From: Neodontobutis hainanensis
Lineage: Eukaryota; Chordata; Actinopteri; Gobiiformes; Odontobutidae
Length of the DNA stretch: 64,000 nt
Assembly (NCBI GenBank): GCA_024349245.1
Contig: JALDNG010000938.1
Location: 1-64,000, forward strand
Direction of reading: 5' to 3'
The first letter of the stretch is position 1; the number at the start of each line of letters is the position of its first letter. The translations under genes and the position numbers were made by a program. Below are positions 1 to 12,570 of the stretch, one piece after another. The notes beneath the pieces were generated by a model, which saw only the letters and a list, made by a program, of their open reading frames with translations, did no database searches and had not been told where the DNA came from.

Positions 1-2408
1 CATCGGCCACAGAGAGACCAGAGGATTGCAGAGGACACAGAGAGACCAGTGGGGGTAGAGAGATCAGAGGAGGCAGAGAAGGCAGAGAGACCAGTGGAGG
101 CAGGGGAGACAGAGAGAGCAAGGGAGGCAGAGGTCACATAGAGACGAGAGGAAGCAGAGGAGGCAGAGAGACCAGAGTAGGCAGAGGCAACAGAGAGACC
201 AGAGGAGGCACAGGCAATAGAGAGACCAGTAGAAAAAGAGAGACCAGAGGGGCAGAGGAGGCAGAGAGACAAGAGAAGACAGAGGCCACAGAGAGACCAG
301 AGGAGGCAGAGGCCACAGAGAGACCAGAGGAGGCAGAGGAGGCAGAGAGACCAGAGGAGGCAGACGAGACAGAGAGACGAGAGGAAGCAGGGGAGGCAGA
401 GAGTCTAGAGGAGGCAGAGGCCACAGAAAGACTAGAAGAGCAGAGGTCACAGAGAGACCAGAGGAGGCAGAGGAGGCAGAAAGACCAGAAAAGGCAGATG
501 CCACAGAGAGACCAGTGAGGCAGCGGCCAGAGAGAGCAGAGAAGGCAGAGGCCACAGAGAGACCATAGGAGGCAGAGGCAATAGAGAGACCAGTGGAGGC
601 AAAGGAGGCAGAGAGACCAGAGGAGGCAGAGGCCACAGAGAGACCAGATGATGCAGAGAGACAGAGAGACCAGAGGAGGAAGTTAAAGCAGAGGAGGCAG
701 AGAAAGCAGAGAGACCAGAGGAGGCAGAGGCCACACAGTGACTAGAGGAGGCAGAGGAGACAAAAAGACCAGAGGAGGCAGAGGCCACAGAGAGACCAGA
801 GGAGGCAGAGGAGGCAGAGAGACCAGAGGAGGCAGAGGAGACAGAGAGACGAGAGGAAGCAGGGGAGGCAGAGAGACTAGAGGAGGCAGAGGAGACAGAG
901 AGAGGAGAGGAAGCAGGGGAGGCAGAGAGACTAGAGGAGGCAGAGGCCACAGAAAGACCAGAGGAGACAGAGAGTCCAGAGGAGGCAGAGGCCACAGAGA
1001 GACCAGAAGAGGCAGAGGTCACAGAGAGACCAGAAGAGGCAGAGAGACCAGAAAAGGCAGATGCCACAGAGAGACCAGAGGAGGCAGTGGCCAGAGAGAG
1101 ACCAGAGAAGGCAGAGGCCACAGAGACACCACAGGAGGCAGAGGCCACAGAGAGACCAGTGGAGGTAGAGAGAGTAGAGGAGGCAGAGAAGGCAGAGAGA
1201 CCGGTGGAGGCAGGGGAGACAGAGCGAGCAGAGTAGGCAGAGGCCACAGAGAGACGAAAGGAAGCAGAGGAGGCAGAGAGACCAGACGAGGCAGTTAGAG
1301 GAGAGGAGGCAGAGGAGACAGAGAGACCAGAGGAGGAAGAGGCCACAGAGTGACTAGAGGAGGCAGAGGAGACAAAGAGACCAGAGGAGGCAGAGGCCAC
1401 AGAGTGACCAGAGGAGGCAGAGGCAATTGAGAGACCAGTGGAGGCAGAGAGCAGAGGGAGCAGAGGAGGCAGAAAGACCAGAGGAGGCAGAGGCCACAAA
1501 AGACCAGAGGATGCAGAGAGTCCAGAGGAGGCAGAGGCCACAGAGAGGCCAGAGGAGGTATAGGCCACAGAGAGACCAGAGGAGGCAGATGCCATAGAAA
1601 GACCAGAGGAGGCAGAGGCCACAGAGAGACCAGAGGAGGCAGTTAGAGCAACGGAGGCAGAGAGACCAGAGGAGGCAGAGGCCACAAAGAGACCAGATGA
1701 GGCAGAGAGTCCAGAGGAGGCAGAGGCCACAGAGTGACTAGAGGAGGCAGAGGCAAAAAAGAGAGCAGTGGAGGCAGAGAGACTAGAGGGGTCAGAGGAG
1801 GCAGAGAGTCAAGAGAAGGCAGAGGCCACAGAGAGACCAGAGGAGGCAGAGGCCACAGAGAGACGAGAGGAGGCATAGGAGATAGAGAGAGCAGAAGAGG
1901 AAGAGGCCACAGTTAGACCAGAGGAAGAGGCCACCGAGAGTTCAGAGGAGGCAGAAAGACAGAGAGCCCAGAGGAGGCAGAGAGATGAGAGGATGCAGAG
2001 GAGGCAGAGAGACCAAAGGAGACAGAGGCCACAGACAGACCAGAGGAGATAGAGGAATAGAGAGTCCAGAGTAGGCAGAGGCCACAGAGAGGCTAGAGGA
2101 GGTAGAGGCCAAAGAGAGACCAGAGGAGGCAGAGGCCACAAAAGACCAGAGGAGGCAGAGGACACAGAGAGACCAGAGGAGGCAGAGGAGGCAGAGAGAA
2201 CAGAAAAGGCAAATGCCACAGAGAGACCAGAGGAGGCAGCGGCGACAGAGAGACCAGAAGAGGCAGTTAGAGCAGCGGAGGCAGAGAGACCAGAGGAGGC
2301 AGAGGCCACAGAGAGACCAGAGGAGGCAGAGAGTCCAGAGGAGGCAGAGGCCAAAGAGTGACTAGAGGAGGCAGAGGAGACAAAGAGACCACAGGAGTCA
2401 GAGGCCAC
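1..2408. repeat. Purine-rich minisatellite, about 27-bp unit
   Basis: Continuous tandem array that already runs at base 1, so its left end is outside the window. The core GACCAGAGGAGGCAGAGG recurs throughout, usually followed by CCACAGAGA to make a 27-bp unit; shorter variants of about 12, 15 and 18 bp are interspersed. The plus strand is almost wholly A and G. Because most units are multiples of 3, long frames stay open on both strands: a Ser/Ala/Leu/Val repeat on minus (447-1730) and a Gly/Arg/Glu repeat on plus (738-1298). I see no unique flanking exon, so I treat these frames as a by-product of the repeat. The array ends abruptly near 2408 where the 23-bp satellite starts. Confidence 0.93.
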
Positions 2409-5400
2409 AGACAGAGGTGCAGTTGTACAGACTGTAGATGTGTAGTAGAACAGACTGTAGTCGTTTATCAGAACAGACTGTAGACGTGCAATAGAACAGA
2501 CTGTAGATGAGCAGTAGTACAGACTGTAGACTTGCATTAGAAAAGACTGTAGATGTGCATTAGAACAGACTGTAGATGTGCAGTAAAACAGACTGTAGAC
2601 GTGCAGTTGAACAGACTATAGATGTGCATTTGAACAGATGTCAGAGCAGCAGTAGTACAGACTCTAGATTGGCTTTAGAACAGACTGTAGATGAGCTTTA
2701 GAACAGACTGTAAACGTCAGTAGAACAGACTGACAATTAGAACAGATTGTAGATTTGCAGTAAAACAGACTGTAGACGTGCAGGTGAACAGAAATCAGAG
2801 CAGCAGTAGTACAGACTCTAGAATTACCTTAGAACAGACTGTAAACGAGCGATAGAAATGACTGTAAACGTCCCGTAGAACAAACTGACAATGTGCAATA
2901 GAATAGACTCTAGAGCTGCAGTAGTACAGACTGTAGATGAGCAAATGAACAGACTGTATATGAGTTTTAGAAAACACTGTAGACATGCATTTATAACAGA
3001 CTGTAGAGGTGCAGTAATACAGACTGTAGACGAGCATTAGAACAGACTGTAGAAGTGCAGTAGTACGGACTGTAGAGGTGCAGTTGAACAGACTGTAGAG
3101 CAGTTGAACAGACTTCAGTGCAGAATTAGTAAAGACTGTAGATTGTAGAACAGACTGACAATTAGAACAGATTGTAGATGTGCAGTAAAAATGACTGTAG
3201 ACGTGCAGTAGAATAGAGTGCAATAGAGCAATAGTACAGACTGTAAAATGGGATTAGATCAGACTGTAGACATGCAGTAGAACAGACTGTAAAGGTGCAG
3301 TTGTACAGACTGTAGGCGAGCATTAGAACAGACTGTTGATGTGCAGTAGAAAAGACTGTAGACGTACAATAGAACAGACTGTAGATGAGCATTAGAACAG
3401 AATGTAGGCGTCCATTAGAACAGACTGTAGATGTGCAGTAGTAAAGACTTAAGACCTGCATAAGAATACTGTGGACAAGCATTAGAACAGACTGTAGATG
3501 AGCAGTAGTACAGACTGTAGACTTGCATTAGAAGAGAGTGTAGATGTGCATTAGAACAGACTTTAGAAGTGCAGTAGTAGAGACTGTAGATGTGTAGTAG
3601 AACAGACTGTAAATGAGCAGTAGTAGAGACTGTAGACTTGTATTAGAACAGACTGTAAACGTGCAGTAGAACAGACTGTAGATGAGCAGTTGTACAGACT
3701 GTAGACTTTCATTAGAACATACAGTAGATGTCCATTAGAATAGACTGTAGATGTGCATTAGAACAGACTGACGAGGTGCAGAAGAATAGACTGAAGAGTT
3801 GCAGTAGTTGAGACTTTACACGAGGATTAGAACAGACTGTACATGACTATTAGAAAAGACTGTAGACATGCTTTAGAAGAGACTGTAGAGGCTCAGTAGT
3901 ACAGACTGTAGACGAGCATTAAAACAAACTGTAGATGTGCAGTAGACCAGACTGTAGACGTGCAGTTGAACAGACTTTAGAGCAGCAGTAGTACAGACTC
4001 TAGATTGGCTTTAGACTGTAGATGAGCTTTAGAACAGACTGTAGAGGTGCAGTAGTTCAGACTGTAGATGAGCATTAGAACAGACTCTATATGAGTAGTA
4101 GAAAACACTCTAGACATGCTTTAGAACAGGCAGTAGAGGTGCAGTTGTACAGACTGTAGACGAGCAGTAGTACAGACTGGAGAATTCCATTAGAACAAAT
4201 TGTAAATGTGCATTAGAACAGACTGTAGATGTGCAAAAGAATAGACTATAGAGGGCAGTTGTTGAGACTTTACACGAGCATTAGAACAGACTGTACATGA
4301 GTATTAGAAAAGACTGTAGACATGTTTTAGAACAGACTGTAGAGTTCAGTAGTACAGACTCTAGACGACCATTAGAACAAACTGTAGATGTGCAGTAGAA
4401 GAGACTGTAGAGGTGCAGTAGTACAGAAAGTTGACAATTATTAAAAGAGACTGTAGACGTGCAGTATAACAGACTCTAGACAATTATTATCTATTAATAA
4501 TAGAAAAGACTGTAGAGGTGCAGTTGAACAGACTGTAGATGTGCAGTTGAATAGACTTCAGAGCAGAAGTAGAACAGACTCTAAATTGGTTTTGGAAAAG
4601 ACTGTAGACGAGCATTAGAACAAACATTAAACAACCTGTAGAACAGACTGAGAATGTGCAGAAGAATAGACTCTAGAGGTGCAGTAGTACAGACTGTAGA
4701 TGAGGATTAGAACAGACTGTATATGAGTATTAGAAAACACTGTAGATATGCTTTATAACAAAATGTAGAGGTGCAGTAGTTCGACTGTAGACGAACATTA
4801 GAACAGACTGTATATGAGTATTAGAAAACACTCTAAACATGCTTTAGAACAGACTGTAGAGGTGCAGTAATACAGACTGTAGATGAGAATTAGAAAAGAC
4901 TGTAAACGTCCAGTAGAACAGACTGACAATGTGCAGAAGAATAGACTGTAGAGATGCAGTAGTACAGACTGTAGACATGCATTAGAACAGACTGTATATG
5001 AGTATTAGAAAACACTCTAGACATGCTTTAGAACAGACTGTAGATGAGCAGTAATACAGACTGTAGACTTGCATTAGAACAGACTGTAGATGTGCAGTAG
5101 AACAGACTGTAGACGTTTATTAGAACAGACTGTAGACCTGCAAAAGAACAGACCGTAGATGAGTAGTAAAACAGACTATAGACTTGCATTAGAACAGAAT
5201 GTAAAACTGACTGTAGACGAGCATTAGAACAGACTGTAAACATCCAGTAGAACAGACTGACAATGTGCAGAAGGATAGACTGTAGAAATGCAGTAGTACA
5301 GACTGTAGACGAGCATTAGAAGAGAGTGTAGGTGTGCATTAGAACAGACTTTAGAAGTGCAGTAGTAGAGACTGTAGATGTGTAGTAGAACAGACTGTAG

Positions 5401-8135
5401 ACGTGCAGTGGACGAGACTATAGTAGAGCAGTAGTACAGACTGTAAACTGGCATTAGAACAGACTGTAGAGGTGCAGGTGAACAGACAGTAGATGAGCAA
5501 TAGTACAGACTGTAGACTTACATTAGAACAGACTGTAGATGTGCATTAGAACAGACTGTAGAGTTGAGCAGACTTCAGAGCAGCAGTAGTACAGACTCTA
5601 GATTGGCTTTAGAACTGACTATAGACGAGCATTAGAACAGGCTATAAACGTCCAGTAGAACAGACTCTATATAAGTATTAGAAAACACTCTAGATATGCT
5701 TTATAACAAAATGTAGAGGTGCAGTAGTTCCGACTGTAGACGAACATTAGAACAGACTGTATATGAGTATTAGAAAACACTCTAAACATGCTTTAGAACA
5801 GACTGTAGAGGTGCAGTAATACAGACTGTACATGAGAATTAGAAAAGACTGTAAACGTCCAGTAGAACAGACTGACAATGTGCAGAAGAATAGACTGTAG
5901 AGATGCAGTAGTTCAGACTGTAGACAAGCATTAGAACAGACTGTATATGAGTATTAGAAAACACTCTAGACATGCTTTTGAACAGACTGTAGAGCTGCAG
6001 TAGTTCAGACTGTAGACGAGTATTAGAACAGACTCTATATGAGTTTTACAAAACACTCTGCACATGCTTTAGAACAGATTGTAAAAGGTGCAGTATTTCT
6101 GACTGTAGACATGCATTAGAACAGACTGTATATGAGTATTAGAAAACACTCTAGACATGCTTTAGAACAGACTGTAGATGAGCAGTAATACAGACTGTTG
6201 ACTTGCATTAGAACAGACTGTAGATGTGCAGTAGAACAGACTGTAGACGTTTATTAGCACAGACTGTAGACCTGCAAAAGAACAGACCGTAGATGAGTAG
6301 TAAAACAGACTATAGACTTGCATTAAAACAGACTGTAAAACTGACTGTAGACGAGCATTAGAACAGACTGTAAACATCCAGTAGAACAGACTGACAATGT
6401 GCAGAAGAATAGACTGTAGAAATGCAGTAGTACAGACTGTAGACGAGCATTAGAAGAGAGTGTAGATGTGCATTAGAACAGACTTTAGAAGTGCAGTAGT
6501 AGAGACTGTAGATGTGTAGTAGAACAGACTGTAGACGTGCAGTGGACGAGACTGTAGTAGAGAAGTAGTACAGACTGTAAACTGGCATTAGAACAGACTG
6601 TAGAGGTGCAGGTGAACAGAGAGTAGATGAGCAATAGTACAGACTGTAGACTTACATTAGAACAGACTGTAGATGTGCATTAGAACAGACTGTAGACGTG
6701 CAGTAGAACAGACTGTAGATAAGCAGTAGTATAGACTGTAGGCTTGCATTAGAACAGACAGTAGATGTACATTAGAACAGACTGTAGATATGCAGTAAAA
6801 CAGACTGTAGACGTGCAGTGGACGAGACTGTAGTAGAGCAATAGTACAGACTGTAGACTTACATTAGAACAGACTGTAGATGTGCATTAGAACAGACTGT
6901 AGACGTGCAGTAGAACAGACTGACGAGGTGCAGAAGAATAGACTGAAGAGTTGCAGTAGTTGAGACTTTACACGAGGATTAGAACAGCCTGTACATGACT
7001 ATTAGAAAATACTGTAGACATGCCTTAGAAGAGACTGTAGAGGTGCAGTAGTACAGACTGTAGACGAGCATTAAAACAAACTGTAGATGTGCAGTAGACC
7101 AGACTGTAGACGTGCAGTTGAACAGACTTTAGAGCAGCAGTAGTACAGACTCTAGATTGGCTTTAGAACAGACTGTAGATGAGCTTTAGAACAGACTGTA
7201 GAGGTGCAGTAGTTCAGACTGTAGATGAGCATTAGAACAGACTCTATATGAATATTAGACAACACTCTAGACATGCTTTAGAACAGGCAGTAGAGGTGCA
7301 GTTGTACAGACTGTAGACGAGCATTAAAACAGACTGTATATTAGTATTAGAAAACACTCTAGACATGCTTTAGGACAAACTGTAGATGTGCAGTAGTACA
7401 GACTGTAGACGTTTTTAGAATAGACTGTAGACGTGCAGTAGAACAAACTGTAGACGAGAAGTAGTACAGACTGGAGAATTCCATTAGAACAGATTGTAGA
7501 TGTGCATTAGAACAGACTGTAGATGTGCAAAAGAATAGACTGTAGAGGGCAGTAGTTAAGACTTTACACGAGCATTAGAACAGACTGTACATGAGTATTA
7601 GAAAAGACTGTAGACTTGTTTTAGAACAGACTGTAGAGTTCCAGTAGTACAGACTCTAGACGACCATTAGAACAAACTGTAGATGTGCAGTAGAAGAGAC
7701 TGTAGAGGTGCAGTAGTACAGAAAGTTGACAATTATTAAAAGAGACTGTAGACGTGCAGTATAACAGACTCTAGACAATTATTATCTATTAACAATAGAA
7801 AAGACTGTAGAGGTGCAGTTGAACAGACTGTAGATGTGCAGTTGAATAGACTTCAGAGCAGAAGTAGAACAGACTCTAGATTGGCTTTGGAAGAGACTGT
7901 AGACGAGCATTAGAACAAACAGTAAACAACCTGTAGAACAGACTGAGAATGTGCAGAAGAATAGACTCTAGAGGTGCAGTAGTACAGACTGTAGATGAGG
8001 ATTAGAACAGACAGTATATGAGTATTAGAAAACACTGTAGACATGCTTTAGAACAGATTGTAGAGGTGCAGTAGTTCAGACTGTAGACGAGCATTAGAAC
8101 AGACTGTAGATGTGCATTAGAACAGACTGTAGATG
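2409..8135 (+). repeat. 23-bp satellite array, first sector
   Basis: Tandem 23-bp monomers with core AGAACAGACTGTAG followed by a variable 9-bp part (for example ATGTGCATT, ACGAGCATT, AGGTGCAGT). Successive AGACTGT words at 2521, 2544 and 2567 show the period directly. Within the array there are larger duplications: about 4743-5640 reappears near 5691-6590 with offsets of 948 then 1,134 bp, and about 3766-4760 reappears at about 6921-8060 (offset near 3,155 bp). No coding signal other than the period-23 peptides that any 23-bp repeat gives (3 x 23 nt = 23 residues). Confidence 0.93.
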
Positions 8136-11100
8136 TGCAGTAGAACAGAATGTAGACTTGCAGTAGAACAGGCTGCAGAGCAGCAGTAGTACAGACTCTA
8201 GACTGGCATTAAAACAGACTGTAGAGCTGCAGTAGAACAGACTGTAGAGGAGATGTAGAACAAACTGTAGAGGTGGAGTAGTAAAGACTTTTATTGGGCA
8301 TTAGAACAGACTGTATTCGAGCAATAGAACAGACTATAGATGTGCAGTAGTACAGACTGCATTAGAACAGACTGTGGACGAGTATTTGAACAGACTATAG
8401 ACGTGTATTAGAACAGACTGTAGATGTCCAGTAAATCAGTCTAATGATGCTGCAGAAGAAAATAATTTAAAGGTCCGTTAGTAGAGGCTGTAGACGAGCA
8501 TTAGAACAGACTGTAGATGTGCATTAGAACAGAATGTAGACATACAATAGAAAAGTCGTAGAGGTGCAGTTGAACAGACTATAGACATGCAGTTGAAAAG
8601 ACTTCAGAGCAGCAGTAGAACAGACTCTAGACTGGCTTTAGAACAGACTGTAGTCGTGCAGTAGAACAGACTGTATATGAGCAGTAAAACAGACTGTAGA
8701 CGTGCAGTAGAACAGACTGCAGTAGAGCAGAGGTAAAGAATGTAAACTGGCATTAGAACAGACTGTTGAGGTGCAGTTAAAATGACTGTAGACGTGCAGT
8801 AATACAGACTGTAGACGAGCATTAGAACAGACTGTAGAAGTGCAGTAGTACAGAATTCAAATGTGCAGTAGAACAGACTGTAGACGTTTATTAGAACAGA
8901 CTGTAGACTTGCAGTAGAACAGACCATAAATGAGCAGTAGTACAGACTGTAGACTTGCATTAGAACAGACTGTAGATGAGCAGTAGTACAGATTATAAAC
9001 TCGCATTAGAACAGACTGTAGATGAGCAGTAGTACAGATTATAGACTTGCATTAGAACAGACTGTAGATGTGCATTAGAACAGACTGTAGATATGCAGAA
9101 AAAGAGACTGTAGACGTGCGGTAGAACAGACTGCAGTAGAGCAGAGGTACAGACTGTAAACTGGCATTAGAAGAGACTGTTGAGGTGCAGTTGAAAAGAC
9201 TGTAGACGTGCAGTTGAACAGACTGTAGATGTGCATTTAAAAAGACTGTAGACGTACAATACAACAGACTGTATACGAGCATTAGAACAGACTGTAGACA
9301 TCTAGTAGAAAAGACCGTAGATGTGCAGTAGTACAGAATTAAGACAAGCATTAGAACAGACTGTGGACGAGCATTAGAACAGACTATAGACTGTAGACGT
9401 TTATTAGAACAGACTTTAGACCTGCACTAGAACAGACCATAAATGAGCAGTAGTACAGACTATAGACGTGCATTAGAACAGACTGTAGATGTGCATTAGA
9501 AACAGACTTTAGAAGTGCAGTAGTAGAGACTGTAGATGTGTTGTAGAAAAGACTGTAGACGTTTATCAAAACAGACTGCAGACATGCAGTAGAACAGACT
9601 GTAGACGTGCAGTAGAACAGACTGTAGGCAAGCATTAGAACATACTGTAAACATCCAGTAGAACAGACTGACAATGTGCAGAAGAATAGACTTTAGAGGT
9701 GCAGTAGTACAGACTGTAGACGAGCATTAGAACAGACTGTATATGAGTATTAGAAAACACTGTAGACATGCTTTAGAACAGACTGTAGAAATGTAGTAGT
9801 TCAGACTGTAGACGAGCATTAGAACAGACTCTATATGAGTATTAGAAAACACTACTAGAAATGCTTTACAACAGACTGTAGAGGTGCAGTAATACAGACT
9901 GTAGACGAGCATTAAAAAGACTGTAGAAGTGCAGTAGTACAGACTGTAAATGTGCAGAACAGACTGTAGACGTTTATTAAAACAGATTGTAGACGTGGAG
10001 TAGAACAGACCGTACATGAGCAGTAGTACAACTTGTAGACTTGCATTGGAACAGACTGTAGATGTGCATTAGAACAGACTGTAGATGTGCAGTAAAACAG
10101 ACTGTAGACATGCAGTAGAACAGACTGCAGTAGAGCAATAGAACAGACTGTAAACTGGCATTAGAACAGACTGTAGAGGTGCAGTTGAACATACTGTAGA
10201 CTTGCAGTTAAACAGACTTCAGAGCAGCAGAAGTACAGACAGTAGATTGGCTTTAGAAATGACTGTAGATGAGCATTAAAAAGACTGTAAATGTCCAGTA
10301 GAACAGACTGACAATGTGCAGAAGAATAGACTGTAGAGATGGAGTAGTACAGACTGTAGACGAGCATTAGAACAGACTGTATATAAGTATTACAAAACAC
10401 TCTAGACATGCTTTAGAACAGACTGTAGAGGTGCAGTAATACAGACTGTAGACGAGCATTAGAACAGACTGTAGAGGTGCAGTTGAACAGACTGTAGACT
10501 TGCAGTTGAACAGACTGTAAACATTTATTAGAAGAGATTTTAGACCTGCAGTAGAAAAGACCGTAGATGAGCAGTAGTAAAGACTGTAGACTTGCATTAG
10601 AAGAGACTGTAGATGTGCATTAAAACAGACTTTAGAAGTGCAGTAGTAGAGACTGTAGACGTGCAGTAGAACAGACTGTAGATGAGCAGTAGTATAGACT
10701 GTAGACTTGCATTAGAACAGACTGTAGATGTGCAGTAGAACAGACTGTAGATATGCAGTAAAAAGACTGTAGAAGTGCAATAGAACAGACTTCAGTAGAG
10801 CAGAGGTACAGACTGTAAAATGGCATTAGAACAGACTGTAGACTTGGAGTTGAACAGACTTCAGAGCAGCAGCAGTAGTACAGACTCTAGTTTGGCTTTA
10901 GAACTGACTGTAGACGAGCATTAGAACAGACTGTAAACGTCAGTAGAACAGACTGTAGATGTGCATTAGAACAGACTGTAGGCGTACAATAGAACAGACT
11001 GTAGACGAGCATTAGAACAGATTGTAGACGTCCAGTAGAACAGTCTGTATTTGTGCAGTTTTACAGACTAAAGACCTGCATTAGAACAGACTGTGGACGA

Positions 11101-12570
11101 GCATTAGAACAGACAATAGACGTGCATAAGAACATAATGTAGTTGTGAAGTAGAACAAATTGTAGAGATGCAGTAGTACAGAATGTCGACAATTATCACA
11201 ACAGTTTATAGTAGACAAAGAGTAGAACAGACTGTGGACTTGCATTAGAACAGACTGTAGATGTGCAGTAGAACAAACTGTAGATGTGCAGTAGAACAGA
11301 CTGTAGAGGTGCAGTAGTACAGAAAGTTGACAATTATGAAAAGAGACTGTAGACGTGCAGTAGAACAGACTCTAGACAATTATTAGAAAAGACTGTAGAC
11401 ATCCAGTAGAACAGACTGTAGATGTGCATTAGAGGAAACTGTAGACGTTTATTAAAAGAGACTATAGTCGTGCAGTAGAACAGACTGTAGACGTACAATA
11501 GAACAGACTGTAGTGGTGCAGTTGAACAGATTGTAGACGTGCAGTTGAACAGACTTCATAGCAGCAGTAGTACAGACTCTAGAATGGCTTTAGAACTGAT
11601 TGTAGACGAGCATTAGAACTGACTGTAGACGACCATTAGAACAGACTGTACATGTGCAGTAGAAGAGATTGTAGATGTGCAGTAGAACAGACTGTGGAGC
11701 CGCAGTAGTACACACTCTAGACTGGCATTAGAACAGACTGTAGACTTGCAGTAGAACAGACTGACAATGCTTCAGAGGAATAGACTTTAGTGGTGCAGTA
11801 GTTCAGACTGTAGACGAGCATTAGAACAGACTTTATATTAGTATTAGAAAACTCTCTAGACATGCTTTAGAACAGACTGTAGAGGTGCAGTAGTACAGAC
11901 TGTAGATGTGCAGTAGAACAGACTGTAGACGTTCATTATAACAGACTGTATAGGGCGTCAGTGGCTCAGTGGTAGAGCGGTCGTCTTTCAACCGGAAGGT
12001 AGTGTTTTCGATTCCCGCTCTCCCACAATTCATTCTGTCGTTGTGTCCTTGGGCAAGACACTTAACCCACCTTGCCTCGTATGAATGTTTAAGAATGTTC
12101 AGTGAATGTATGTGGTGATGGTCAAAGAGGCCTTAGGGTCAAAATGGCTGCCACGTCTCTGTCAGTCTGCCCTAGGGCATCTGTGGCTACAGTTGTAGTT
12201 ACCATCACCAGTGTGTGACTGTGTATGAATGAATAATGGACGGCTTGTGGGCGCTTTGAGTCCCTTGGTCCCTTGGGAGAAAAGCGCAATATAAATCCAA
12301 TCCATTAACTGTAGACCTGCAGTAGAACAGACCGTAGATGAGCAGTAGTACAAACATTAGACTTGCATTAGAAAAGACTGTAGATGTGCATTAGAACAGA
12401 CTTTAAAAGTGCAGTAGTATAGACTGTAGATATGCAGTAGAACAGACTGTAGAAGTTTATCAGAACAGACTGTAGACGTGCAGAAGAACAGACTGTAGGT
12501 GAGCAGTAGTACAAAATGTAGACTTTCATTAGAACAGACTCTAGATGTGCATTAGAACAGACTGTATATG
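8136..12570 (+). repeat. 4,435-bp satellite block, copy 1
   Basis: A block of 23-bp monomers plus one SINE that is repeated immediately downstream with a constant offset of 4,435 bp (for example the CAGAATGTAGACTTG word at 8146 and 12581). By eye the copies differ at only about ten positions over the whole length, so the duplication is recent or is kept alike by conversion. The left boundary is given to within about 20 bp, because monomers on either side are similar. Confidence 0.88.
11951..12307 (+). mobile_element. tRNA-derived SINE (V-SINE-like), copy 1
   Basis: The 5' part looks like a tRNA-type polymerase III promoter: A box TGGCTCAGTGG at 11962-11972 and a B-box-like TTCGATTCC at 12008-12016. 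A conserved body follows with TTGGGCAAGACACTTAACCC, as in V-SINE-type elements of fishes, and the tail ends in AATCCAATCCATTA, like tails shared with partner LINEs. It is flanked by ACTGTA at 11945-11950 and 12308-12313, which fits a 6-bp target duplication, although this word is also part of the satellite monomer. The B box of this copy carries a T-rich change (GTTTTCG rather than GTGTTCG in the other copies). Non-coding; it would rely on a LINE for movement. Confidence 0.85.

Noticed and set aside
447..1730. 427-residue minus-strand open frame rich in Ser, Ala, Leu and Val
   Set aside because: It is a translation of the 27-bp minisatellite, whose units are multiples of 3; no unique domain, exon border or start context.
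8604..8960. Open frames with YSLYYCTSTVCS-type repeats here and across all satellite sectors
   Set aside because: A 23-bp repeat always gives a 23-residue periodic peptide as it passes through the three frames; occurrences track the satellite and break at common stop-containing variants.
11951..12025. Functional tRNA gene
   Set aside because: The tRNA-like head lacks a consistent cloverleaf and is joined to a SINE body and LINE-like tail; same at 16386 and 59777.
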